NCBI GenBank assembly: GCA_913056525.1
Contig: CAJXLO010000003.1
Coordinates: 1 to 64,000, forward strand
Direction of reading: 5' to 3'
DNA from: an uncultured Psychroflexus sp.
Lineage (GTDB): Bacteria; Bacteroidota; Bacteroidia; Flavobacteriales; Flavobacteriaceae
Length of the DNA: 64,000 nucleotides
Numbering within the stretch: the stretch's first letter is position 1; every line of letters begins with the position of its first letter. The position numbers were made by a program, and so were the translations under genes. Shown here in pieces: positions 42,417-53,917 of this stretch. Below the pieces are notes generated by a model. That model was not told the origin of the DNA, searched no databases, and saw nothing but the letters and a program-made list of their open reading frames with translations.

Positions 42417-43705
42417 TTGTTCATTATATCTTCAATTTCTTCAATATCAATAGGAATGTCTCTCATCAGGTTCTGAGGTTCACCTTTTTCCTGTACAACG
42501 ACATCATCTTCAAGGCGGATCCCGAATCCTTCATTCGGAAGATAAATAGCAGGTTCTACCGTAAATACCTGATTAGCCTCTATCGGCTCGTGTAACAGGC
42601 CATAATCATGTGTGTCCAACCCGGTGTGATGGGAAGTCCCATGCATGAAATACTTTTTATAGGCCGGCCAGTCGGGATTTTGACCCTTAACATCAGCTTT
42701 ATCTAATAAACCTAAGTTCAGCAGTTCATCGGTCATCAGATCGCCTACTTCCTCGTGATAGGATTTCCAGTATGCGCCCGGCACCAGTAATTTTGTCGCC
42801 TTGTCCTTAACGCGTTTTACAGCATTGTAGATCGCTTTTTGTCTGTCAGTGAACCTTCCGTTCACAGGTACTACGCGAGACATGTCACTGGCATAATTGG
42901 CATATTCAGCTCCAACATCTAAAAGGATAAGTTCATCTTCCTTACATTGGTTCTTATTTTCAATATAATGAAGTACAGTGGCGTTCCTCCCGCTAGCGAC
43001 AATAGGTGTGTAGGCAAAACCACGAGATCTGTTGCTAAGGAATTCATGCATGAACTCTGCTTCGATCTCGTACTCCATGACACCAGGTCTTACAAATTCG
43101 AGGACCCTTTTAAATCCTTTTTCAGTAATCCTGCAAGCGTGCTGCATAACCTCTAGCTCTTCGGGCTCTTTTACACTGCGAAGATGCTGTAAAATAGGAT
43201 TGGACTTGGCGACCTTATGTGCCGGATAATTTTCTTTGACCCATTTATTGAAACGGTCTTCGCGGGTTTGCGTTTCATGGGCGGCACGGTAATGTTCATT
43301 GGTGTTGATATAAATGGTATCCGCCTGAGCCATGAGTCCGTGGAATACCGTCTCAAAATCCTTTAGCCAGTAAACGGTTTTGACGCCGCTGGTCTTGTAA
43401 GCCGTGCTTTTATTCAATTTCTCACCTTCCCAAACTGCAATGTGTTCATTGGTTTCTCTGACAAATAGGACCTCTCTGTGTTTTTTGTCCGCAGCGTCCG
43501 GGAATAATACAAGTATGCTTTCTTCCTGGTCTACACCGCTTAAATAATATAGATTCCTATCCTGTTCGAATGGCATTGTACTGTCAGCACCGATGGGATA
43601 AATATCATTAGCATTGAAAACGGCCAGGCTTTTGGGTTGCATTCTTTTCATGAACTTTTCACGGTTCTTAGTGAAAAGCGATGATGATACAGGTTGATAT
43701 CGCAT
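42413..43705 (-). CDS. Xaa-Pro aminopeptidase (M24B)
   Basis: ILLDVGAEYANYASDMSRVVPV, GTSHHTGLDTHDYG, FTVEPAIYLPNEGFGIRLEDDV; start at MRYQPVSSSLF. Confidence 0.95.
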   Translation of the reverse strand: MRYQPVSSSLFTKNREKFMKRMQPKSLAVFNANDIYPIGADSTMPFEQDRNLYYLSGVDQEESILVLFPDAADKKHREVLFVRETNEHIAVWEGEKLNKSTAYKTSGVKTVYWLKDFETVFHGLMAQADTIYINTNEHYRAAHETQTREDRFNKWVKENYPAHKVAKSNPILQHLRSVKEPEELEVMQHACRITEKGFKRVLEFVRPGVMEYEIEAEFMHEFLSNRSRGFAYTPIVASGRNATVLHYIENKNQCKEDELILLDVGAEYANYASDMSRVVPVNGRFTDRQKAIYNAVKRVKDKATKLLVPGAYWKSYHEEVGDLMTDELLNLGLLDKADVKGQNPDWPAYKKYFMHGTSHHTGLDTHDYGLLHEPIEANQVFTVEPAIYLPNEGFGIRLEDDVVVQEKGEPQNLMRDIPIDIEEIEDIMNN

Positions 43706-43845
43706 AAGATGTTTTTTTACAAATGTAGGTATTATCAAGAGAAAAATATCCGATCTCGATCTTAGACCATCGATGGGATCGAACAGGAGCAAAACTGCTT
43801 TTAAAACTATTCTAAATTAGTATTAAATGCGTTTACATTCTTGTT

Positions 43846-43873
43846 GATGAAGCTTTTCTAAACTAAATTTGTG
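43846..43873 (+). promoter_or_regulatory. sdhCAB promoter TTG-N17-TAAATTTG
   Basis: TTG 43846-43848 and TAAATTTG 43866-43873, upstream of ATG 43890. Confidence 0.75.
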
Positions 43874-43889
43874 TAAAATTTAAAGATAG

Positions 43890-44579
43890 ATGGCAAAATT
43901 ATTATCATCATCGATAGCGCGTAAAGTTTCTATGGCGTTGTCCGGCTTATTTTTAATTGTATTCCTCACACAACATTTCACAATAAATATTACCTCGGTG
44001 ATCAGTCCAGAAACCTTTAATGAATGGTCGCATTTCATGGGTACCAATATTCTAGTGCAAGGTGTTCTTCAACCGATACTGATATTTGGTGTCGTGTTTC
44101 ATTTTGTGATGGGATTCATCCTGGAATACCAGAATAGAAAAGCGAGAAGCGTTAAATATGCGAAGTTCAGTGGTAATTCAAATTCACCCTGGATATCCAG
44201 GAACATGATCATATCTGGAATAGCCGTTCTATTGTTCCTTGGACTGCATTTTTATGATTTTTGGGTACCTGAGATGAACACCAAGTATATTCAAGGTGAT
44301 ATGTCTGGCACGATGATGATCGATGGAGAGAATCAACTTCGTTATCACCATGAAACTGTAGAGAAGTTCGCACATCAACCGGTAAGAGTAGGAATTTATG
44401 TGTTAGCGTTCGTTTTTCTCATGCTGCACTTGCTTCACGGATTTGCTTCTTCTTTTCAAACGGTAGGATTTAACAATAAATATTCAAAAGCATTAAATGG
44501 ATTTACAAAGGCATTTTCCATTGTAATCCCATTGGGCTTTGCGTTCATCGCATTGTACCACTATTTTTCAACTTTATAA
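43890..44579 (+). CDS. sdhC: succinate dehydrogenase cytochrome b subunit
   Basis: SSIARKVSMALSGLFLIVFLTQHFTIN...; five hydrophobic helices; followed by sdhA/B. Confidence 0.95.
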   Translation: MAKLLSSSIARKVSMALSGLFLIVFLTQHFTINITSVISPETFNEWSHFMGTNILVQGVLQPILIFGVVFHFVMGFILEYQNRKARSVKYAKFSGNSNSPWISRNMIISGIAVLLFLGLHFYDFWVPEMNTKYIQGDMSGTMMIDGENQLRYHHETVEKFAHQPVRVGIYVLAFVFLMLHLLHGFASSFQTVGFNNKYSKALNGFTKAFSIVIPLGFAFIALYHYFSTL

Positions 44580-44583
44580 ATAA

Positions 44584-46593
44584 ATGATGATGGCAGAATT
44601 AGACGCGAAAATACCAGAAGGACCGATAAGTGAAAAATGGACCAGACACAAGAATGAGATCAATCTTGTCAATCCCATTAACAAAAGGAACATTGATGTA
44701 ATAGTCATAGGAACAGGTCTGGCAGGTGCAAGTGCATCAGCTACAATGGCTGAGCTCGGTTATAATGTTAAAACATTCTGTTACCAGGATTCACCCAGAA
44801 GAGCACACTCCATAGCGGCCCAGGGAGGTATCAATGCCTCTAAGAACTACCAGGGCGATGGCGATTCTGATTACAGATTGTTCTACGACACCGTGAAAGG
44901 TGGCGATTACCGATCCCGAGAAGCCAATGTTTACCGTCTGGCGGAAGTGTCAGGAAATATCATTGATCAGTGCGTGGCTCAAGGTGTTCCTTTCGCACGA
45001 GAATATGGTGGACTTTTAGATAATCGTTCTTTTGGCGGCGTTTTGGTTTCCAGAACATTCTACGCTAAAGGTCAAACCGGTCAGCAATTACTGTTAGGAG
45101 CCTATTCAGCGATGAACCGACAGATCAATCGTGGGAAGATCAAGCCTTACAACAGACACGAAATGATGGATGTTGTATTAAAAGATGGTAAAGCCCGCGG
45201 CGTTATCGCACGAAACCTCGTGACCGGCGAACTTGAAAGACATGCGGCACACGCCGTAGTTCTGGCTTCAGGTGGATACGGTAATGTGTTCTATCTTTCC
45301 ACCAATGCGATGGGAAGCAATGTTACAGCCGCCTGGCGAGCCCATAAAAAAGGGGCATATTTTGCAAATCCATGTTTTACCCAAATACACCCAACTTGTA
45401 TTCCTGTTTCGGGTGAACTTCAATCTAAGCTGACCTTGATGTCAGAATCCTTAAGAAACGATGGTAGAATCTGGGTGCCAAGAAAGAAAGAAGATGCAGA
45501 AGCTATTCGTGATGGTAAATTAAAACCAACAGAGCTTTCTGAAGAAGATAGAGATTATTATTTGGAAAGAAGATATCCTGCATTTGGCAATCTTGTTCCA
45601 AGAGATGTTGCCTCAAGGGCTGCTAAGGAGCGATGTGATGCTGGACATGGCGTCAATAAGACCGGACAGGCTGTTTATCTGGATTTTGCCAGCGCGATTG
45701 AGCGTTACGGTAAAGAAAAAGCTTTCAGCTTAGGATTGAACAACCCTGATAAAGATAAGATCACAGAACTAGGAAAGGAAGCGGTTTCCGCCAAGTATGG
45801 CAACTTATTTGACATCTACGAGAAAATCGTGGATGAAAACCCTTATGAAACCCCGATGATGATCTATCCGGCCGTTCATTATACGATGGGTGGACTTTGG
45901 GTAGATTATAATTTGATGACCACTATCCAGGGTTGCTACGCCATAGGAGAAGCGAACTTCTCCGACCATGGAGCTAATCGTTTAGGTGCATCTGCCCTGA
46001 TGCAAGGTTTAGCCGATGGTTATTTCGTTCTACCTTATACCATAGGGGATTACTTATCCAATGATATTAAGACCGGACCAATATCAGCTGATAGTGAGGA
46101 ATTTGATGAAGCAGAGCAAGGTGTTAAAGAACAGCTTGATAAATTCCTAAGCATCAAAGGAAACCAACCGGTCGATTATTTCCATAAGAAATTAGGGAAG
46201 ATCATGTGGGATAAATGCGGGATGTCTAGAAATGAAGAAGGTCTTAAAGAAGCCATAAATGAAATACAGGCGCTCAAAGATGAATTCTGGAGCAACGTAA
46301 ATGTTCCCGGAAGTTCAGAGACCAAGAACTCAGAGCTTGAAAAGGCAGCTCGAGTGGCTGATTTCCTCGAACTAGGAGAACTGTTCGCCAAAGACGGGCT
46401 GGAAAGAAATGAATCCTGTGGCGGACACTTCAGAGAAGAATATCAAACTGAAGAAGGTGAAGCCTTAAGAGACGATGAGAATTATAGATATGTGGCCGCC
46501 TGGGAATATACCGGTGAGCCAAGTAAAGCGAAGCTGCACAAGGAACAGCTGATCTATGAAAACATAGAACTTAAAACAAGAAGTTACAAATAA
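44584..46593 (+). CDS. sdhA: succinate dehydrogenase/fumarate reductase flavoprotein subunit
   Basis: [59 protein letters not shown]. Confidence 0.98.
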   Translation: MMMAELDAKIPEGPISEKWTRHKNEINLVNPINKRNIDVIVIGTGLAGASASATMAELGYNVKTFCYQDSPRRAHSIAAQGGINASKNYQGDGDSDYRLFYDTVKGGDYRSREANVYRLAEVSGNIIDQCVAQGVPFAREYGGLLDNRSFGGVLVSRTFYAKGQTGQQLLLGAYSAMNRQINRGKIKPYNRHEMMDVVLKDGKARGVIARNLVTGELERHAAHAVVLASGGYGNVFYLSTNAMGSNVTAAWRAHKKGAYFANPCFTQIHPTCIPVSGELQSKLTLMSESLRNDGRIWVPRKKEDAEAIRDGKLKPTELSEEDRDYYLERRYPAFGNLVPRDVASRAAKERCDAGHGVNKTGQAVYLDFASAIERYGKEKAFSLGLNNPDKDKITELGKEAVSAKYGNLFDIYEKIVDENPYETPMMIYPAVHYTMGGLWVDYNLMTTIQGCYAIGEANFSDHGANRLGASALMQGLADGYFVLPYTIGDYLSNDIKTGPISADSEEFDEAEQGVKEQLDKFLSIKGNQPVDYFHKKLGKIMWDKCGMSRNEEGLKEAINEIQALKDEFWSNVNVPGSSETKNSELEKAARVADFLELGELFAKDGLERNESCGGHFREEYQTEEGEALRDDENYRYVAAWEYTGEPSKAKLHKEQLIYENIELKTRSYK

Positions 46594-46605
46594 GGATAAA
46601 CGGAT

Positions 46606-47352
46606 ATGGAGTTAGATTTAAAAATTTGGAGACAGAAGAATCAACATACAAAAGGTTATTTTGAAGATCATCATCTTAGCGGTGTTGAAAAAGATATGTC
46701 ATTCCTCGAGATGTTAGATGTTTTGAATGACCAACTTGTAAAAAAAGGAATTGAACCGGTAGAATTCGACCATGATTGCCGTGAAGGTATCTGCGGCTCC
46801 TGCTCACTACAAATAAATGGAGAACCACACGGACCTATGCGAGGTACAACGACCTGTCAGTTGCACATGCGTAAGTTTGATGACGGCGATACGATCGTTA
46901 TCGAGCCTTTTAGAGCAAATGCATTCCCGGTGATCAAAGACCTGGTCGTAGATCGTTCTTCCTTTGATAGAATTCAGCAAGCTGGTGGCTATATATCCGT
47001 AGGTACATCAGGGAATACCCAAGATGCGAATGCAACACCTGTTGAGAAAGAGAATGCGGACATGTCGTTCGCAGCGGCAACTTGCATAGGTTGTGGAGCT
47101 TGTGTGGCTGCTTGTAAGAATGCGAGCGCAATGCTGTTCACTTCTGCTAAGGTTTCACAATTTTCACTATTACCTCAAGGTGAGGTAGAAGCTACTGAGC
47201 GCGTTCAGAACATGGTTCGACAAATGGATGAAGAAGGATTTGGTAACTGTACGAATACCGGAGCTTGCGAAATAGAATGTCCTAAGGGAATTTCTTTAGA
47301 GAACATCGCACGGATGAACAGGGAATATCTTTCTGCTAGTTTAAAAGGATAG
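46606..47352 (+). CDS. sdhB: succinate dehydrogenase/fumarate reductase iron-sulfur subunit
   Basis: [45 protein letters not shown]. Confidence 0.98.
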   Translation: MELDLKIWRQKNQHTKGYFEDHHLSGVEKDMSFLEMLDVLNDQLVKKGIEPVEFDHDCREGICGSCSLQINGEPHGPMRGTTTCQLHMRKFDDGDTIVIEPFRANAFPVIKDLVVDRSSFDRIQQAGGYISVGTSGNTQDANATPVEKENADMSFAAATCIGCGACVAACKNASAMLFTSAKVSQFSLLPQGEVEATERVQNMVRQMDEEGFGNCTNTGACEIECPKGISLENIARMNREYLSASLKG

Positions 47353-47353
47353 A

Positions 47354-48058
47354 TCAAGCAAATATATCCTTTACTACCGCATAAGACCTTGGAATTCTAA
47401 AATCTGGAATCATTGTGCGGTAGTAAATCATCAGTATGTTCAAAATTCCCAACTTTTCCTTTTTTTCTATTTTGAATTGATGGGATGTTGTTATATCTAT
47501 TCCCTGATGCAAAATTTGCTCAAGCCTTTTAATGTTCTTAGGGTCAAATTTAAGTTGGGTATCAAAAGTTTCTTTCTCAATGTTCTCATTCAAATGATAT
47601 AGTTCAGGATAAATACCTAAGTATCGGGAAAAGCCTACTAAAAAAGCAATGTGGAAATTTTGGGTGCTTTCATGGGTGTCGAGCCAATAGATCGCATTTT
47701 CCAAATAGCTGAACATGTTTTCATTGACCTCTTCCTCCTGGATAGCATTTTCAACGATCTCTGTCAACAAAAAGACGATACTGGATTTCCTGATATCTTG
47801 ATGAATATGGGTTAGAGGTAAGTCTATATTAATCTCTTTGAAGTAAAGTAAATTCTTGTTTTCCCTGTACTGAAAGGTAGCCCACAATATATTAAAAGGG
47901 AGAAAGTAGCTCATTCCCGTTTTCTTTTTACCGGACCTTCTGGCACCTTTCACCAGGAACGAAAGCTTCCCCAGTTCCTTTGAGAAACATTTTATGATGA
48001 GATCAGCATCCGCGTATTTTATGGTAGATAAGATGATTATCTTAGAACGAGTATACAT
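47354..48058 (-). CDS. recO: DNA repair protein RecO
   Basis: YADADLIIKCFSKELGKLSFLVKGARRSGKKKTG; recO-porZ neighbourhood. Confidence 0.92.
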   Translation of the reverse strand: MYTRSKIIILSTIKYADADLIIKCFSKELGKLSFLVKGARRSGKKKTGMSYFLPFNILWATFQYRENKNLLYFKEINIDLPLTHIHQDIRKSSIVFLLTEIVENAIQEEEVNENMFSYLENAIYWLDTHESTQNFHIAFLVGFSRYLGIYPELYHLNENIEKETFDTQLKFDPKNIKRLEQILHQGIDITTSHQFKIEKKEKLGILNILMIYYRTMIPDFRIPRSYAVVKDIFA

Positions 48059-50346
48059 TATCGGATGACCATTATCTTTTCCACCTTAGTTTCCACCTGA
48101 TCTGCTCCGGTCACCAGCACCAGGTAAACACCAGATGAAACTTTATGTTTCCCAAATGCTCTGGTATCCCATTGAACACTTCCACCGCTTGAGTCTTCTT
48201 CAAAGACCAGATTACCTGTAATATCGGTAATTTTCACATTGGCATTATCGGTTAGTCCTTCTATGGTCACCTGACCATTAAAATCAGGTTTTACCGGATT
48301 AGGGAATATCTTAATTTCAGACAGATCATCTTCAGCGTTCGTAACCCGCGTTTGGAAAGATACCAGTCCTTTTGTAGTAGCAAAGAAAACATTGCCATTT
48401 TCACCATTAATACCTAAACTAATCACCTGATCACTTGGCAATGGAGAATTATCCCTGGTAAACCTGTTCAGCGTTTCCTGACCATTTGGGCTAACCTGGA
48501 AGACCCCGGACGATGATGTGGCGATCCATTTGTTATTAGCTCCATCTACTTGTATGTCTGTAATAGTCTGTTCGAATAATAGTTCTTGAGGTGTTCCGTT
48601 ATCATCAAAGATGATCGGTGAGATATTAAGCCTTGCTTCCGGGTCGAATACCGCTGATGGGTTAAAGAAAACGCGCAAACCCCGGTTAGTACCAATCCAC
48701 AGATTTCCGTTATTATCAAAGCTTAATGCGGTAATATTAGGGTTTGATGCAAATACTTCCGGGAAATCAACTCCAGTGTCAGCTGAGGTCGCCGCTTCGC
48801 TTTGCTCCGTTTCAGGATCATAAGCAATGATGCCTTCCCTGATGGTGGAGAAATAAAGATCGCCTGACGGACTTGCTACAACTTTAGCAATTGCTGTCCC
48901 TAAAGGATTGTTTAGACCATCAGAGGTATCATATACCTGGAAATCACCTTCTCTGTTCAAGCTCTTTAAAGGGTTTTCGGTCAGAGAATTCGTAAAGAAA
49001 AGTTGATCATCCACAAAAACAGTTGATCCGATCCTGTTATCATCAGAATTACTGACTACACCGCTAATAGCAGAATTATTAGCGTTATAATTTTGTACTA
49101 ATGTATCATTCTCTATGACCAGTATACCATCAAAATAGCTGCTTATATAAACTCTATTCCTATCTTGCGGGTCAATGGTAATGTGCGATAGCTCCGCGAG
49201 GTTATCAATTTCTTCAACCCTTTGGTTTATCCATTTCCCATTTTTGAAATGACTTATACCACGTCTGTTCAACGGATAAGGATTATAAAATATAGAATAT
49301 TCCCCGTAGACGGCCCATATTTCATTATTGGCAACAGCAATATTGAACATCCGGTTTTGTAAAGGGCCATTCGGACTTAGGAAATCGAGCTCATTTGATG
49401 CGTTCATCTTGATAAGACCAACCGAGCCATCTCCCAGGAAAAGATTATTTTCTGGACCGATATAAGCGGTTTTAAGGTTCGTGTTTTCATCTTCAAAACC
49501 GGTGAATAACAGGTTGCTTTGTCCATTTGTATCAAAATTTACCACGCGTTCTTTTCCAACGATAAGAAGTGAATCGCCATTTGACTTCATTTCCCTGACA
49601 TTAAAATTGAACTGGTCTACAAAATTAATGCTATTTCCATCAGTGACCCTTACAAGTACATTGTTCAATTGCATGGCGAAAACATCATTGTTCACGTTCG
49701 CTATATACTTGAAGTTGAGCGAACTGATGGATTGCCATTCATTAAAATCGATAAGGTTCGGGTTGTCCAGACTGGCAAATTTAATACCATTACCTATAGT
49801 GGCCGCATATATGATATTTTCACTGATGGTGATCTGGTTGACGATGACCTCTTGGCCTGCATCACCTATAAAGAAAGTGTCACCAAATTCGAGGTTTTCA
49901 AGGTCATAGGTGACGATGCCAAAATCCGTAGCGATATATGCTCTATTATCCTTTATCAAAAATTGGTTGATCTGTTTTTGATCCGGTGCTATGTTCTGAT
50001 TATCCAGGATATCTACCACGAACTTTACTTCATTCGTTATTCTGTTATAGATTTGTATCAATCCGTTCTGATAGCCTAATAATATGATGTTCCTGTCCTG
50101 TACTGACCTTAAAGAACTTATTTCATCACCGGAAAGTCCTTGAACGGTCGAAAACTTCTTAACCGCTTCAGTGCTCATATCATAACTAAAAAACGAATTC
50201 TCAGCTCCGACGATCAGTTCATTATCACCTTCTTCTATCTGTTGGATATTAAAGTAGGAAAAGTAGCCTTTCCAACTAAGGGTGTCATTTTGGCCATAAC
50301 TAAAGAAGACCAAGGTAAACATTGTAATAGAGAAACAGCGTTTCAT
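48058..50346 (-). CDS. porZ: T9SS protein PorZ (beta-propeller plus C-terminal sorting domain)
   Basis: WKGYFSYFNIQQIEEGDNELIVGAENSFFSYD; propeller repeats; T9SS type A tail IKIFPNPVKPDFNGQVTIEG...GVYLVLV; start at MKRCFSI. Confidence 0.9.
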   Translation of the reverse strand: MKRCFSITMFTLVFFSYGQNDTLSWKGYFSYFNIQQIEEGDNELIVGAENSFFSYDMSTEAVKKFSTVQGLSGDEISSLRSVQDRNIILLGYQNGLIQIYNRITNEVKFVVDILDNQNIAPDQKQINQFLIKDNRAYIATDFGIVTYDLENLEFGDTFFIGDAGQEVIVNQITISENIIYAATIGNGIKFASLDNPNLIDFNEWQSISSLNFKYIANVNNDVFAMQLNNVLVRVTDGNSINFVDQFNFNVREMKSNGDSLLIVGKERVVNFDTNGQSNLLFTGFEDENTNLKTAYIGPENNLFLGDGSVGLIKMNASNELDFLSPNGPLQNRMFNIAVANNEIWAVYGEYSIFYNPYPLNRRGISHFKNGKWINQRVEEIDNLAELSHITIDPQDRNRVYISSYFDGILVIENDTLVQNYNANNSAISGVVSNSDDNRIGSTVFVDDQLFFTNSLTENPLKSLNREGDFQVYDTSDGLNNPLGTAIAKVVASPSGDLYFSTIREGIIAYDPETEQSEAATSADTGVDFPEVFASNPNITALSFDNNGNLWIGTNRGLRVFFNPSAVFDPEARLNISPIIFDDNGTPQELLFEQTITDIQVDGANNKWIATSSSGVFQVSPNGQETLNRFTRDNSPLPSDQVISLGINGENGNVFFATTKGLVSFQTRVTNAEDDLSEIKIFPNPVKPDFNGQVTIEGLTDNANVKITDITGNLVFEEDSSGGSVQWDTRAFGKHKVSSGVYLVLVTGADQVETKVEKIMVIR

Positions 50347-50725
50347 TAAGTTTTTAGAATATAAACTTTGCAAATTAAACATTTATTACCTGAAGTATGA
50401 ACTATTCAGTGATCAACTTGTTTTATTCACGGATTCAACAATATGTTCGTTCAATTTTTTTCAACTGATGATCAAGTTCCAACATCAAAGGGAATAATGA
50501 TAAAAGATGTTCAGAAAAAAGGTGACCTATAGAAATTTGAACAGACATCTAAATATTATCTTATCATTATGTGGTTTATCTTTATCATGTTAATTAACAT
50601 TCCTGACTTTACGACTGCTATTTAATTATATGGTCTTATATTAGCCAGAGTTATTTTATTGTTATCATTTAAGCAGGAAAAGGAACCCATAATGCACTTT
50701 ATCCGTGTCGGGTGAAAATAATTTT

Positions 50726-50754
50726 TTGATAAGTGTTTTGTTTTTATATATTTG
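50726..50754 (+). promoter_or_regulatory. promoter TTG-N18-TATATTTG
   Basis: TTG 50726-50728; TATATTTG 50747-50754. Confidence 0.7.
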
Positions 50755-50776
50755 CCAGCAGTATATGTTTAAAGTT

Positions 50777-51556
50777 ATGAAAACCAATCTATCTAAATTA
50801 ACTTTTATATTTTTCATACTGATAACTTTTCATTCGAATGGTCAAGAACTTTTCAATGAACTCAGTATAGGTGTTGGACCAGTCTCTTTCAGAGGGGATT
50901 ACGGTGAAAATCAAGATAATGAGACCAATCTTGGGAATACAGGTTTTGGGCTTTCTCTTACTCATTTTCTGAATTTCGCTTATGGTCGTAATTCTGGTTC
51001 ATACTTTGCTGAACATTTTAAGTTACGTACTCAATTGTTATATCAAAATACTTCACTCGAACATTTTGGAAGCTATGCGGACGGTCAAGGTGATGACGCT
51101 ATAAAATTAAGAGCCATGACCGGAGAGGTCAGTTCTTTTGAAATAGGTACAGGACTTCAGTGGTTCTACAAAGAGATAAGAGAATATGAAAGAAGTGTCA
51201 ACACCTTATCTCCATATGCAGGCTTTGGCATAGGTGCCATATTTTCAAGCCCTTCCCACGAGACCTCTTTACCTGGCAACCTAGGCTCAACAACTAACAC
51301 TTTTCCTACATTCTTACCAGATCCAGCATCTGGCGAGAAAAATCCGATAAGTAACGATTCTGAAACTGCTTTTGCCGTTAACTTTCAGGCGGGTACACTT
51401 TACAGGTTAGATGAAAGAAGTGATATTTTCTTAGAAGCGAGATGGCATTTCTACTCTTCTGATTTCGTTGATGGATTATCCCCGATAGGAGGTCAAAACA
51501 AAAGCAATGATTGGAGCTTCTGGTTAGCTGTTGGCTACGTCTATTATTTTGATTAA
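50777..51556 (+). CDS. outer-membrane beta-barrel protein (THC0290_0291-family-like)
   Basis: MKTNLSKLTFIFFILITFHSNGQELFNELSIGVGPVSFRGDYGE; porin-like repeats; start corrected downstream of promoter. Confidence 0.75.
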   Translation: MKTNLSKLTFIFFILITFHSNGQELFNELSIGVGPVSFRGDYGENQDNETNLGNTGFGLSLTHFLNFAYGRNSGSYFAEHFKLRTQLLYQNTSLEHFGSYADGQGDDAIKLRAMTGEVSSFEIGTGLQWFYKEIREYERSVNTLSPYAGFGIGAIFSSPSHETSLPGNLGSTTNTFPTFLPDPASGEKNPISNDSETAFAVNFQAGTLYRLDERSDIFLEARWHFYSSDFVDGLSPIGGQNKSNDWSFWLAVGYVYYFD

Positions 51557-51628
51557 AAACTGAGCGGTCTTCACCTACTTTTCAACAAAAAATTATCTTT
51601 GTATCCCATAATCATTTGATACGGGATA

Positions 51629-52876
51629 TTGTTCATAAAAAGTAAATATTCAGAAGCTTTTAAGATACTCTTTGAGGGTATATCTGAGGCTATATTGATA
51701 GTTGACAGTAAACTGAGGATATTAGATATGAACGCTTCAGCGGAAAAACTTTTTCAATACAAGTATGAAGAGCTCTTAGAATATTCAATTAACAAATTGA
51801 TTCCTGAAAGGTTCCATCATGCGCACGACCGATATGCCCACGCGTTCATAGAAAAAGGAGAGAAGCGACAAATGGGCTCAGACAGAGAGATTTCCGGTGT
51901 TAAGAAAAATGGTGAGGAATTTCCTCTAGAGGCAGGACTCAACCCTTTTACTTTAAACGGTGAGGTTTTTACTATGGTGCTTATCACCGATATTACAATT
52001 AGAAAGGAGAGAGAAGCAGAGATCAAAAGGCTTAACAGGTCATTAGAGGAAAAGGTAAAGGAAAGGACCGCAGAGCTAGAGGCTATAGTAGAGAAGTTAG
52101 AACGGTCCAATTCACAACTTCAAAGTGAGATAAAAAAAAGAAAACAAGCCGAAAATAAGATAAAGGATGCTCTGACCAAAGAGAAGGAGCTCAATGAACT
52201 AAAATCCAAGTTCCTTTCACTGGTCTCCCACGAGTTCAAGACCCCGCTTAGTGGGATACTCAGCTCCTCAACCCTTGCTAGTAAATACACTAAAACCTCT
52301 CAACAAGATAAAAGGGAGAAACATTTACAGACCATTAAGAACAAGGTACACTATCTAACCGGTATTTTGAACGATTTCTTATCTTTAGAACGCTTAGAGT
52401 CAGGAAATGTGAATTACAAGTTTGAGAAGTTCAGCCTGCAGAGCCTTGTGAATGAAGTTGTCTATAACGCGAACATCACCTTGAAATCCAATCAGAACCT
52501 GGACTATACTGGTGATTTTAACGATATGATACTTTATCAGGATAAAGGAGTGCTTGAGCTAGCTTTATCCAACCTTTTGGGAAACGCGATCAAATATTCA
52601 AAAGAAGATGCACTTATCAAGTTCGTCATTGATAGCAATGAAAGCAAGGTGTTCTTTGAGGTGCACGATGAAGGCTTGGGTATCCCTCAGAAAGATCAAA
52701 AACACATTTTTGACCGATATTTTAGGGCGGAGAACGTAGCCAATCAGCAGGGAACGGGAATAGGTTTGAACATTACCAGGACTCACATCAACAATCTAGG
52801 AGGAGATATCTCTTTCCGGAGTAAAGAAGGGTCAGGAACCAGTTTTTATATTTCAATACCTAAAGAACATGACTAA
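51629..52876 (+). CDS. PAS-domain sensor histidine kinase
   Basis: PAS segment ILIVDSKLRILDMNASAEKLF; LSLVSHEFKTPLSGIL H-box; LLGNAIKYSKE N-box; GLGIPQKDQ, GTGIGLNIT; TTG start inferred. Confidence 0.93.
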   Translation: MFIKSKYSEAFKILFEGISEAILIVDSKLRILDMNASAEKLFQYKYEELLEYSINKLIPERFHHAHDRYAHAFIEKGEKRQMGSDREISGVKKNGEEFPLEAGLNPFTLNGEVFTMVLITDITIRKEREAEIKRLNRSLEEKVKERTAELEAIVEKLERSNSQLQSEIKKRKQAENKIKDALTKEKELNELKSKFLSLVSHEFKTPLSGILSSSTLASKYTKTSQQDKREKHLQTIKNKVHYLTGILNDFLSLERLESGNVNYKFEKFSLQSLVNEVVYNANITLKSNQNLDYTGDFNDMILYQDKGVLELALSNLLGNAIKYSKEDALIKFVIDSNESKVFFEVHDEGLGIPQKDQKHIFDRYFRAENVANQQGTGIGLNITRTHINNLGGDISFRSKEGSGTSFYISIPKEHD

Positions 52877-53891
52877 AAAGATATTATTAATTGAGGATGA
52901 TGAAACAGTAAGGGAGAACACCGCTGAAATATTAGAACTATCTAATTATCAGGTGAATGTCGCTGTAAATGGTAAAAAAGGAGTGGAAGCTGCAAGGTCA
53001 GTAGTTCCTGATATTATTGTATGCGATATTATGATGCCAGAGATGGACGGATATGAAGTGCTTAATGAGCTTTCCCATGACCTGAAAACCTCAGGTATAC
53101 CCTTCATATTCCTTTCCGCTAAAACAGACCATAAAGACGTAAGAAAAGGAATGAACCTGGGAGCTGATGATTATCTGACCAAACCCTTTGAAGAAGAAGA
53201 ACTTATTACGGCTATAGAAAGCAGGATCGCCAAGACAGAGATATTAGAGAAGTCCAAGCCCGTCGATGATTATTCCATCAAAAACCTAAGGAAAGAGTTG
53301 TATCAATACCCTGAACTTGAAGTAAATGAAAAAGACTATGTTTATGAACAAGGAAACCAAACTGAAGCGCTTTACCTTGTAGAAAAGGGAGTTATAAAGA
53401 CCTGTATGATCGATAAGAACGGTAAGGAACTCATCACCAACTTATGTAAGCCTGATGATATTTTTGGAGATCTATCACTTAGCGGTAAGAAGGACCAAAA
53501 AGAATATGCCATTGCCTTAGAGAACAGCCTGGTCCACAGGATACCCAAACCAGAATTGGAAAACATTATCAGGAAACATCCTAACGTACTCAAGGACTTA
53601 ATGCACATACTTGACGAACACCTTTCTGAAACAAAAGATCAGTTGTTAGAAATGGCCTATAGCAGTGTTCAGAAGAAAACGGCTCAAACGATCCTACTTT
53701 TTTCGGAAAGACTGAAGAAGAACAAACTAAGACAGATAAGGATAAGTAGAGCAGACCTTGCTGCAGTAGCTGGTATTGCATCGGAAAGCCTTATCAGGAC
53801 CCTGTCAAAGTTCAAGGAGAAAGGCATCATAGAAATAGAAGGTAGAAATATTAAGATCATTGATTTTGAAGCACTTAATGAAATCGAATAA
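52869..53891 (+). CDS. response regulator with C-terminal Crp/Fnr-type cNMP-binding and HTH domains
   Basis: REC: ILLIEDDE..DIIVCDIMMPEMDGYEVL..LSAK; Crp-type VEKGVIKTCMIDKNGKELITNLCKPDDIFGDLSL; HTH ISRADLAAVAGIASESLIRTLSKFKEKGIIE. Confidence 0.95.
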   Translation: MTKKILLIEDDETVRENTAEILELSNYQVNVAVNGKKGVEAARSVVPDIIVCDIMMPEMDGYEVLNELSHDLKTSGIPFIFLSAKTDHKDVRKGMNLGADDYLTKPFEEEELITAIESRIAKTEILEKSKPVDDYSIKNLRKELYQYPELEVNEKDYVYEQGNQTEALYLVEKGVIKTCMIDKNGKELITNLCKPDDIFGDLSLSGKKDQKEYAIALENSLVHRIPKPELENIIRKHPNVLKDLMHILDEHLSETKDQLLEMAYSSVQKKTAQTILLFSERLKKNKLRQIRISRADLAAVAGIASESLIRTLSKFKEKGIIEIEGRNIKIIDFEALNEIE

Positions 53892-53903
53892 ATGATTTCA
53901 AAT

Positions 53904-53917
53904 ATGATTTTTGTCAT
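53904..53917. promoter_or_regulatory. candidate Crp/Fnr-family operator ATGA-N6-TCAT
   Basis: ATGATTTTTGTCAT, centred about 42 bp upstream of the inferred start; -7 box TACATTTG at 53940-53947. Confidence 0.5.

Noticed and set aside
49481-50079. Plus-strand ORFs of 142 and 136 aa opposite porZ
   Set aside because: Overlap each other and lie antisense to well-supported porZ; no domain.
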